From positions 1 to 12,653 of the forward strand of contig CAYLSH010000059.1 of NCBI GenBank assembly GCA_964386235.1: 12,653 nucleotides of DNA, given 5' to 3'. Under the pieces are notes generated by a model, which was given only the letters and a program-made list of their open reading frames with translations, did not search any database and was not told where the DNA came from. Below are positions 7,146 through 12,653 of this stretch, one piece after another. The position numbers and the translations under genes were made by a program. Source of the stretch: RGIG8767 sp964386235. GTDB lineage: Bacteria > Bacillota > Clostridia > Lachnospirales > Lachnospiraceae. The stretch's first letter is position 1. Each line of letters opens with the position of its first letter.

Positions 7146-8204
7146 TTACACTAAAATCTCGCATAACCGGGTATCTTCATAAAGAAGTTTTTTCGCAAGT
7201 TCACGGTATTTTTCTTCATGAAGGTATGTGTGTCTGCCTGGTTTTATATCAGGTGCCATGTCAATAGCTTGTGCAAAGGCTTGTTTTTCCATTTTAAGGG
7301 TTTTTACATATTCATAAAAACCGGTTTGTTCTAAGATATTGTCCACACGCATGTATCGATGATCCTGCACCTTACTCATCAAATAGGTAGCAATTCCCAC
7401 CTGAATACCATGAAGTTGCGGCTGGTCCAATATCTTATCCAAAGCATGTGAAATCAAATGCTCGCTTCCGCTTACAGGAGCACTACTGCCGGCAATCTCA
7501 TTGGCAATACCGCTCATGGCTAAAGAATCCACTAATTCTTTTAAAAACAGTTCGTCTTTAATACTTTCATAGGGTGTTCTGACAAAACTATTTACCGCTT
7601 TTTTAGCGATCATCATGGCAAAATCATCAATTTGTGTCTTGCCACATTTTTCTTCATACAACCAATCATATAATGAAGTAATCTTAGAAATCATATCTCC
7701 TATTCCGGAATAGATAAACTTTTCCGGTGCTGTGCGGATTACCTGCGTGTCCACTACAATACCACTTGCCATTTTAGCAGGCACAGAAGTCCTTTTTCCT
7801 TTTAATAATAAGGAAGCACTGGAACTGGCAAATCCATCACTTGACGTAGAGGTAGGAATGCTCACAAATGCACATTTTCTCAAATAACTGATATATTTTG
7901 CGGCATCAATTACTTTTCCGCCGCCAATACCTAAAACTGCCTGAGTCTTTCCCGGCAGATTAAATGCCATATCCATAATCTCCTGCATATCAATAACATC
8001 CACTTCTTTATAGGAAAGTACTTCAATTTCTGAGCGATTCAGACTTTCCATAACGATGTTACCAAACAGATCGATCAAATCATTGCCAAAGAAAACCACT
8101 ACTCTCTGATAGCCGGCTTCCTCTAAAAATGTTCCCAAATCGGCAAGGGCATTATCATATACTTTTAAGAATAAAGGTATGGAAATAGAATGATTCGATT
8201 TCAT
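7146..8204 (-). CDS. sn-Glycerol-1-phosphate dehydrogenase-like enzyme
   Basis: This 352-residue metal-dependent dehydrogenase belongs to the iron-containing alcohol dehydrogenase superfamily and is closest in motifs to glycerol-1-phosphate dehydrogenase (EgsA/AraM). Those enzymes reduce dihydroxyacetone phosphate to sn-glycerol 1-phosphate with NAD(P)H. The nucleotide-binding GIGGGKVID is at 92-100, and PTSTSSDGFASSSASL (117-132) is a G1PDH hallmark. Likely metal ligands are D170 (GDMISK), H249 (SGSEHLISH) and H265 (QLHGIQ). SGSEHLISHALD resembles archaeal enzymes more than glycerol dehydrogenase. The ATG at 8204 was chosen, with GGAG ten bases upstream; TTG at 8207 or 8210 is possible. A promoter candidate is given at 8239-8267. 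No prenyltransferase such as PcrB/GGGP synthase is in the window, so the product's use is unknown. A glycerol dehydrogenase activity cannot be excluded. Confidence 0.82.
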   Translation of the reverse strand: MKSNHSISIPLFLKVYDNALADLGTFLEEAGYQRVVVFFGNDLIDLFGNIVMESLNRSEIEVLSYKEVDVIDMQEIMDMAFNLPGKTQAVLGIGGGKVIDAAKYISYLRKCAFVSIPTSTSSDGFASSSASLLLKGKRTSVPAKMASGIVVDTQVIRTAPEKFIYSGIGDMISKITSLYDWLYEEKCGKTQIDDFAMMIAKKAVNSFVRTPYESIKDELFLKELVDSLAMSGIANEIAGSSAPVSGSEHLISHALDKILDQPQLHGIQVGIATYLMSKVQDHRYMRVDNILEQTGFYEYVKTLKMEKQAFAQAIDMAPDIKPGRHTYLHEEKYRELAKKLLYEDTRLCEILV

Positions 8205-8238
8205 CAACAAAAATCTCCTTTTTATATCGATTAAGCCT

Positions 8239-8267
8239 ATTTTCGTCTATTTTTGTGATGTTGTCAA
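8239..8267 (-). promoter_or_regulatory. Candidate promoter for the G1P dehydrogenase-like gene
   Basis: On the minus strand TTGACA (8262-8267) is followed after 17 bases by GAAAAT (8239-8244), a four-of-six match to the -10 consensus. It lies about 35 bases before the start codon. No terminator is visible after the LysM gene, so read-through from the SOS promoter is also possible. Confidence 0.45.
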
Positions 8268-8302
8268 TGTTCGTTATGAAACAACCATAGAAAAACAAAG
8301 GA

Positions 8303-8677
8303 TCAGGGTTTGAATTCCCGGCTATAGTATGGAATGATCAGATTCGTACCGGCAATCAGGTCTGTTTGCTTGGAAATGGAATTAATCAGACACACTTCAT
8401 CCATATATTCATTAACCGATGTATAATGCTCTTCATCCATATATTCTACTGCAATGGACCATAAACTATCGCCGTATTGCAATTCATAGCTTTTAAAATA
8501 TTTATATTGTGGTTTGTCATATATGGAATGGGCGCTGGTTGATAAGCCATTAATTCCAAATACAATCATAATACCGGCAATAAGTGCAAATATCGTACAA
8601 ATACCCTTTATACGCTGCTGTTTCTTTCTCTTTTCGATCATTGCTCTTCTCATATTATCACCCAAAGTCCTTTTCAT
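8303..8677 (-). CDS. YneA-like SOS cell division inhibitor, LysM protein
   Basis: This is a small, 124-residue single-pass membrane protein. It has a basic cytoplasmic N-terminus (1-24), one membrane helix (about 25-43) and an extracellular LysM domain (about 62-116: YELQYGDSLWSIA through GTNLIIPYY). This is the architecture of YneA-type division suppressors, which are induced by DNA damage and delay septation at the cell wall. YneA itself is about the same size. The assignment is greatly strengthened by the upstream promoter with three LexA boxes. ATG at 8677 has a purine-rich GGAAGAAAGG just upstream; an ATG at 8653 (residue 9) is a credible alternative start. lexA often neighbours yneA but is not in this window. 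A general LysM cell-wall protein under SOS control is the alternative reading. Confidence 0.82.
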   Translation of the reverse strand: MKRTLGDNMRRAMIEKRKKQQRIKGICTIFALIAGIMIVFGINGLSTSAHSIYDKPQYKYFKSYELQYGDSLWSIAVEYMDEEHYTSVNEYMDEVCLINSISKQTDLIAGTNLIIPYYSREFKP

Positions 8678-8718
8678 TAACCTTTCTTCCGGCTGGTTTC
8701 ATTCTGTATGTTTATATG

Positions 8719-8732
8719 CAAACATACGTTGC
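8719..8732. promoter_or_regulatory. Degenerate LexA-like box
   Basis: CAAACATACGTTGC matches the Bacillus consensus form CGAACATACGTTCG at 11 of 14 positions but has lost the outer G and C of each half. It abuts the strong box at 8732-8745, with centres 13 bp apart. It may be a weak cooperative site or chance similarity. Confidence 0.35.
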
Positions 8733-8745
8733 GAACAACCGTTCG
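8732..8745. promoter_or_regulatory. LexA (SOS) box 1, downstream of the start point
   Basis: CGAACAACCGTTCG contains the invariant GAAC-N4-GTTC core with the outer C and G, a near-perfect Gram-positive LexA box. It covers about +5 to +18 of the predicted transcript of the LysM gene, where bound LexA would block promoter escape. Confidence 0.85.
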
Positions 8746-8755
8746 ATATATTTGC

Positions 8756-8784
8756 ATTATACAGAACAAAAGTTCGAATGTCAA
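8756..8784 (-). promoter_or_regulatory. Consensus promoter of the SOS LysM gene
   Basis: On the minus strand a perfect TTGACA (8779-8784) and a perfect TATAAT (8756-8761) are exactly 17 bases apart. Transcription should begin near 8749, giving a leader of about 72 bases. Such a strong promoter needs tight repression, which fits the LexA boxes before, inside and after it. Confidence 0.88.
8763..8776. promoter_or_regulatory. LexA (SOS) box 2, between -35 and -10
   Basis: AGAACAAAAGTTCG has the intact GAAC-N4-GTTC core and fills almost the whole spacer between the two promoter hexamers. LexA here would directly exclude RNA polymerase. Confidence 0.85.
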
Positions 8785-8793
8785 CACTTTTTA

Positions 8794-8807
8794 CGAACAA
8801 ATATTCG
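8794..8807. promoter_or_regulatory. LexA (SOS) box 3, upstream of -35
   Basis: CGAACAAATATTCG has one perfect half (CGAAC) and one half with a single change (ATTCG for GTTCG). It lies nine bases upstream of the -35 hexamer and only two bases from the neighbouring terminator stem. Confidence 0.7.
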
Positions 8808-8809
8808 AA

Positions 8810-8841
8810 AAAAATCCCCATGACTTAGCATGGGGATTTTT
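8810..8841. terminator. Bidirectional terminator of the transporter operon
   Basis: A perfect 13-bp stem (AAAAATCCCCATG with CATGGGGATTTTT) encloses an ACTTAG loop. On the minus strand it ends in a run of seven T, 20 bases beyond the permease stop codon, so it ends the adaptor-ATPase-permease transcript. It also keeps that transcript from entering the SOS promoter. Confidence 0.92.
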
Positions 8842-8861
8842 AGAGTTTAGTATATTGGGTT

Positions 8862-10151
8862 TTATTCATATCGAAGAGCTTCGATCGGATCCATTTTTGC
8901 TGCCTTGTTTGCCGGATAGTATCCAAAGAAGATGCCTATTCCGGTCGAGAATAAAAGTGAGATAACGATACTGCTTACGGATGGAACCGCTGTGGCATCC
9001 ATAAATGAAGCAACTGCTATTCCCATTACAATTCCAAGAATAATGCCGATAGCTCCGCCAATGATACAAATTACAATGGATTCAATGATAAATTGTAAAC
9101 GTATCGAACTATTGGGTGCTCCCAGTGCTTTCCTGGTACCGATTTCCCGTGTTCTTTCCGTAATGGAAACCAGCATAATATTCATTACCCCGATTCCACC
9201 CACTAAAAGTGCAATTCCGGCAATGACAGATATGGCAAGGGTTATGGTGGAAAGCATTTCTGTCATGCTCTCAACTATGGAGGACATACTGTAGGCAGAA
9301 GGTGTAAAATCATCATTATTACGATAATAGGTTGCGAAGAAATTTTCCGTTGTCTCTGAAAAACTTTCTGCATCTACACCGGATTCCGTTACCACAGTAA
9401 ACTGTGAATATCCGGATGTATGATTTAATTGTTGTGCTGTTTTTAATGGAATATAAACACTCGTAGTGATCTCTTCATCAGAAGAAAAAGAAAATCCCAT
9501 GATGGATTCTTCATATTCATAAATACCGATTACGATAAAATTATAATATTTATCCCCGATATTGATCTGTATCGTACTTTCCAGTGCTTCTTCCATATCT
9601 CCATCAAAAAGATTATTGACAGTTTTGTCGGATATAATCGCTGTCTTAATGCCACCCGTTGTTTCTTTTTCCGTAAAATATCTGCCGTATAATAATGTCA
9701 TATTATTGGCTGCAAAATAACCAAGGCTGACTCCTTCCATGGAAACATTTGCATAAAGGCTGTTGTCAAGAATCTGACCGTTTCCAACGTTTTCGGAAAC
9801 TGAGATTGCGTAAATGGAATCTTCATAAGTATCACAATAGTTTTCCAGCATTTCTTTTGTAAAATAATCATCCTGTGTGGGATTGTTCATTCTCGGACCG
9901 TCTTCAAAAGTCAGTCCTTCTTTTGTATTCTCGGCTTCACCGGATCTTTGCTGGATACCGACTGTTATATTATTTGCACCCATCGAAGACATCTCGTCAC
10001 TGACACTGGTGGTAATCGTATTTCCAATGGTCATAATCGCGATTACGGAAGCAATTCCGATGATGATTCCTAACATAGTAAGAAGGGCTCTCATTTTATT
10101 GGCTTTCAGACTAAAAAGAGCAAGACGTATATTTTCATAAATGAGCATCAT
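8862..10151 (-). CDS. MacB/FtsX-type ABC transporter permease
   Basis: This 429-residue permease is the membrane part of a MacB-type (type VII) ABC exporter. The first membrane helix lies at about 22-44, followed by a large extracellular MacB-PCD-like domain (about 45-298) and three C-terminal helices (about 303-327, 355-382 and 393-414). The cytoplasmic loop TERTREIGTRKALGA (331-345) is the signature coupling segment of the family. The ending PANKAAKMDPIEALRYE is also typical. In MacB systems this fold transmits ATP-driven motion across the membrane rather than forming a channel. The start overlaps the ATPase stop in ATGA (10148-10151), indicating coupled translation. The nearest purine-rich site (AAGGAG) is 12 bases upstream. 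The two-component arrangement behind an adaptor resembles YknXYZ of Bacillus; the substrate, perhaps a peptide or toxin, is inferred. Confidence 0.92.
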   Translation of the reverse strand: MMLIYENIRLALFSLKANKMRALLTMLGIIIGIASVIAIMTIGNTITTSVSDEMSSMGANNITVGIQQRSGEAENTKEGLTFEDGPRMNNPTQDDYFTKEMLENYCDTYEDSIYAISVSENVGNGQILDNSLYANVSMEGVSLGYFAANNMTLLYGRYFTEKETTGGIKTAIISDKTVNNLFDGDMEEALESTIQINIGDKYYNFIVIGIYEYEESIMGFSFSSDEEITTSVYIPLKTAQQLNHTSGYSQFTVVTESGVDAESFSETTENFFATYYRNNDDFTPSAYSMSSIVESMTEMLSTITLAISVIAGIALLVGGIGVMNIMLVSITERTREIGTRKALGAPNSSIRLQFIIESIVICIIGGAIGIILGIVMGIAVASFMDATAVPSVSSIVISLLFSTGIGIFFGYYPANKAAKMDPIEALRYE

Positions 10152-10864
10152 TTGAGGTTTCCACTCCTTTCTCCAACGATCATCCCATCTTTTATGGTTA
10201 TCACTCTTTGCGTTTCCTCCGCTAGTTCCCTGGAGTGAGTGATTAGTACAATGGTCTTTTTTTCTTCCTGATGAAGTTTATGAAAAAGATCCATTACCAT
10301 ACGTCCGGTGACGGAATCCAGTGCTCCTGTGGGCTCATCCGCTAAAATAATGGCAGGATCATTTGCCATAGCACGTGCAATCGCTACACGTTGTTTCTGG
10401 CCACCGGAAAGTTCTTCCGGTAAATGTTTCATCCGATCCTCCATTCCTACCAGCGCTAATAGTTCTTTGGCACGCTCTATCCTCTTTTTGCCCGGTATTT
10501 GTGCATATAGCATGGGCATTTCAACATTTTTGATAGAATTGGTCCTGGCGATCAAATTATAAGTCTGAAAAACAAATCCAATCTTTTGGTTGCGTATTAC
10601 GGATAGTTCAGCATCTTTTGCGGCAGTCATATCCACACCATCTAAAATATAAGATCCATCCGTAGGCCGATCAAGAGAACCGATGATATTCATAAGTGTG
10701 GACTTTCCGGAACCGGACGCCCCAACGATGGCTACAAATTCTCCTTCGTAGACTGTAAGATCGATCCCCTTTAAAACTTCCAGTTCATTCGGCGTTCCCT
10801 GATAAAATTTTTTATGGATATCCTTTAATTCAATGATCTTCTTTTTTATATTCTGATTCTGCAT
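10148..10864 (-). CDS. ABC transporter ATP-binding protein (MacB/LolD type)
   Basis: This 238-residue cytoplasmic ATPase powers the neighbouring permease. All motifs are intact: Walker A GASGSGKST (48-56), Q-loop Q100 in FVFQTYNL, signature LSGGQ (152-156), Walker B IILADE (172-177), D-loop GALD and switch H210 (LITH). The LADEPTGALD stretch is typical of the MacB/LolD/FtsE group that exports or extracts lipids, peptides and antimicrobials. The length is normal. The ATG at 10864 follows the adaptor stop codon by four bases, and its GGGAGGA ribosome site lies within the adaptor's last codons. It overlaps the permease start by four bases. The operon order adaptor, ATPase, permease supports a complete tripartite-like exporter. 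Confidence 0.94.
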   Translation of the reverse strand: MQNQNIKKKIIELKDIHKKFYQGTPNELEVLKGIDLTVYEGEFVAIVGASGSGKSTLMNIIGSLDRPTDGSYILDGVDMTAAKDAELSVIRNQKIGFVFQTYNLIARTNSIKNVEMPMLYAQIPGKKRIERAKELLALVGMEDRMKHLPEELSGGQKQRVAIARAMANDPAIILADEPTGALDSVTGRMVMDLFHKLHQEEKKTIVLITHSRELAEETQRVITIKDGMIVGERSGNLK

Positions 10865-10868
10865 CCTT

Positions 10869-12653
10869 TTAAAATCCTCCCATTGGTCCCTGACGCATCA
10901 TCATAATGGGAATAGACTGGTTATCTTCCGTTTGTGGAACGATCACCTGCATTCCTTCTTTTATTTCGTCACTGATCACTTCTATGTAATAATCGCTTTC
11001 GATTCCTTTGGTAATAGAAATCCGTTTCGGAGGCTTATTATCTTGTGTCGTTGTACTGCTTATATCTTTCTGTACTTCTATATAAAAATCACCATTTGAA
11101 TCTTCCATTACAGCATTATACGGCACTGTAAACACATTCTCCCTGCTTTCCAGGATAATACTTAATTTTGCGGTCATATCCAGTTTCAGATCTTCACAGG
11201 GCGTATCCACGGTAATGGTTACGGTATAGGTGACTTCGGAGGAATTACCGCCGGAAGCCGTTGTCGCACGTGGTGCCACGGATTCAACAGTTCCATCCAG
11301 TTCCAGATCACCGGTACCGTTTGTTTTGATTACGACTTTCTGTCCGGGTTTTACATCCACAATGTCGTATTCATCAATCTCGGTTGTTATTTTATAAGAA
11401 CTGATGTCTTCAATGGTAGCAATCACATTTCCGGAATATATATCACCATTCTCAATATTCAGAGCTGTGATCATACCGGATATGGGTGATTTTACGGTAC
11501 AGTTTTCCAGTTGTTCATTATAACTTTCTACTTGATTTTTATCATTGTTTCCACTGGTGGCTGCATTTAATTTTGAGGTATTAACATTATCCGTCTTATT
11601 GGCAATTGTACTTGCATTATTACGCGCAGTATCTTCTTTAGAACGGTTACTTTTTACATAAGCGTCGTATTTATTATCTTCTGCAGAAGAAGCCTGCTCA
11701 TAGGCACTTTTTAAGGACTCCTCTGTTTTGAGGGCACTTTCATAGGCTTGTTGTGCTGAATTGACTTTAGATGAAAGACCCTCTTTTTCGGAAAGCCAAT
11801 CTTTTGCCTTGTATTTATCTCTGGCTTCCTTCATAGATTCCAGTGCTGTATCTATTGATGCTGTGTCCGGCGGTGTTTCCGGATCTAAAGGTAAGACTTT
11901 ATAGATATCCGTTGGCGTTAAACTTGAATCCGTTTCAATTTCAATTGTACTGAAATTACTATCATTTAATGTAATTTCACCATTACTGTTATCGATTGCT
12001 TTTACGATGGAGTCTCTGGCATTTTCAAATGTAGTAATATAAGATTGTTTTTCTTTTTCTAATGCAGACAATTTTGCCGTAGCCGTATTCAACTGTTCCT
12101 TATAAGAAGAAGTCGTTTTTTGGGCGTTCTCATAAGCACTTTTAGCATCAGCAGTATCTTCTACACTTTCATTATAATCATTTAGTGCAGATGCCGTATC
12201 TGCATCAATACGTGATTGTTCGATATTGCTGTTTTCCACTGCTTCACTCAGACTTCTTTCAGACGAAGCAATATCCATCTGTGATTTGGCAGTAGTGACA
12301 TTTAGACTGGCTTTTGCCTGTGAAAGACTCTTTTCAATATCTTCCGAATCAAATGTACAGAGAATATCTCCTTCGTTTATCATATCTCCCACTTTGTAAT
12401 TTACCGTTTCCACTTTAATATTACTAAGAGATACGGAAATGTCTTTACTTTCCGAACTAACAATACTTCCGGTAGCAGAAATTGTGCTCATCAAGGTCCT
12501 TTTCTCAATGGATGCGGTTTCTGTCTGATGCATGGCTGCCATCATTTCCCGCTGTTTCTTAGATACATTGTTTTTTATTGTAACAAATCCAATTATTACA
12601 ATAAGAACAACTGCCAATACGATCCATATTTTTTTGTGTTTCTTTCTAATCCC
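10869..12653 (-). CDS. HlyD/MacA-type exporter adaptor, 5' end missing
   Basis: This is the membrane-fusion-type adaptor of the exporter, open at the right edge with 594 visible residues. An N-terminal basic stretch and a membrane helix (about 10-28) anchor it facing outward. The two halves of the lipoyl-like domain are at about 62-102 (GDMINEGDILCTFD) and 389-416 (SPISGMITALNIENGDIYSG). Between them lies a long Ala/Ser/Glu-rich coiled-coil hairpin, two helical arms of about 110 residues each. The arms are separated by a roughly 40-residue acidic, proline-containing insert (226-268). A beta-barrel (about 420-502) and a membrane-proximal domain follow, ending in MMMRQGPMGGF. A TTG at 12617 is in frame but lies inside the membrane helix, so the true start is probably beyond base 12653. 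It resembles YknX. Promoter and regulation are out of view. Confidence 0.9.
   Translation of the reverse strand, partial: GIRKKHKKIWIVLAVVLIVIIGFVTIKNNVSKKQREMMAAMHQTETASIEKRTLMSTISATGSIVSSESKDISVSLSNIKVETVNYKVGDMINEGDILCTFDSEDIEKSLSQAKASLNVTTAKSQMDIASSERSLSEAVENSNIEQSRIDADTASALNDYNESVEDTADAKSAYENAQKTTSSYKEQLNTATAKLSALEKEKQSYITTFENARDSIVKAIDNSNGEITLNDSNFSTIEIETDSSLTPTDIYKVLPLDPETPPDTASIDTALESMKEARDKYKAKDWLSEKEGLSSKVNSAQQAYESALKTEESLKSAYEQASSAEDNKYDAYVKSNRSKEDTARNNASTIANKTDNVNTSKLNAATSGNNDKNQVESYNEQLENCTVKSPISGMITALNIENGDIYSGNVIATIEDISSYKITTEIDEYDIVDVKPGQKVVIKTNGTGDLELDGTVESVAPRATTASGGNSSEVTYTVTITVDTPCEDLKLDMTAKLSIILESRENVFTVPYNAVMEDSNGDFYIEVQKDISSTTTQDNKPPKRISITKGIESDYYIEVISDEIKEGMQVIVPQTEDNQSIPIMMMRQGPMGGF

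Noticed and set aside
7146..8204. Glycerol dehydrogenase GldA
   Set aside because: The SGSEHLISHALD and PTSTSSDGFASS motifs and the GDMISK site match G1P dehydrogenase better, though a definitive choice needs a phylogeny.
8514..8965. Plus-strand ORFs of 79-104 codons over the LysM gene and its promoter
   Set aside because: They cross the LexA boxes, the promoter and the terminator, lack ribosome sites and encode no recognisable protein. They are shadows of AT-rich regulatory DNA.
10869..12617. TTG at 12617 as the adaptor start
   Set aside because: It lies in the middle of the membrane helix. The open frame continues to the window edge with a basic N-terminal stretch, so the true start is most likely outside.

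Overview
The window looks like a chromosomal segment of a low-GC Gram-positive bacterium in Clostridia, most likely Lachnospiraceae or a close relative. This rests on AT-rich intergenic DNA, AAGGAG-type ribosome binding sites, Bacillus-type LexA boxes and gene families typical of gut Clostridia. The genus cannot be read from the sequence. I see no rRNA, tRNA, CRISPR array, transposase or att-like repeat. The whole window is host-like, housekeeping to mildly accessory DNA.

Region by region. (1) 1-867 (+): the terminator of an upstream gene, a sigma-A-type promoter, a cytidylate-kinase-like gene and its own strong terminator. (2) 896-3532 (+): a two-gene unit with a MoxR-type AAA+ ATPase and a VWA-domain protein of the CobT/NorD type, probably an ATP-driven chaperone pair of unknown client. 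(3) 3515-5333 (-): a TtcA-like tRNA thiolase followed by a complete Xer-like tyrosine recombinase. The recombinase start lies inside the ttcA reading frame, and its 3' end overlaps the 3' end of the VWA gene by 18 bases. (4) 5334-5581: a divergent intergenic region with a perfect 16-bp inverted repeat plus a third, partial copy, possibly an operator. (5) 5582-6934 (+): an AI-2E family (UPF0118) membrane protein. (6) 6935-7145: a convergent spacer with a long imperfect hairpin. (7) 7146-8204 (-): a glycerol-1-phosphate dehydrogenase-like enzyme. (8) 8303-8677 (-): a small membrane-anchored LysM protein resembling the SOS division inhibitor YneA. (9) 8862-12653 (-): an adaptor / ATPase / permease operon of the MacB or YknXYZ type, whose adaptor runs off the right edge of the window.

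The strongest regulatory signal is upstream of the LysM gene. A promoter with consensus -35 (TTGACA) and -10 (TATAAT) hexamers at 17-bp spacing carries three LexA-type boxes whose centres are exactly 31 bp apart. One lies upstream of the -35, one between the two hexamers and one just downstream of the start point. A fourth, degenerate box follows. This makes the LysM protein a very likely SOS-induced cell division inhibitor. A bidirectional terminator seals the promoter off from the transporter operon next door.

No completely new multi-gene system is evident. The best leads are the phased LexA array, the inverted-repeat operator candidate, the MoxR protein with an altered Walker A motif paired with a VWA protein, the archaeal-type G1P dehydrogenase homologue, and the overlapping ttcA-xer arrangement.
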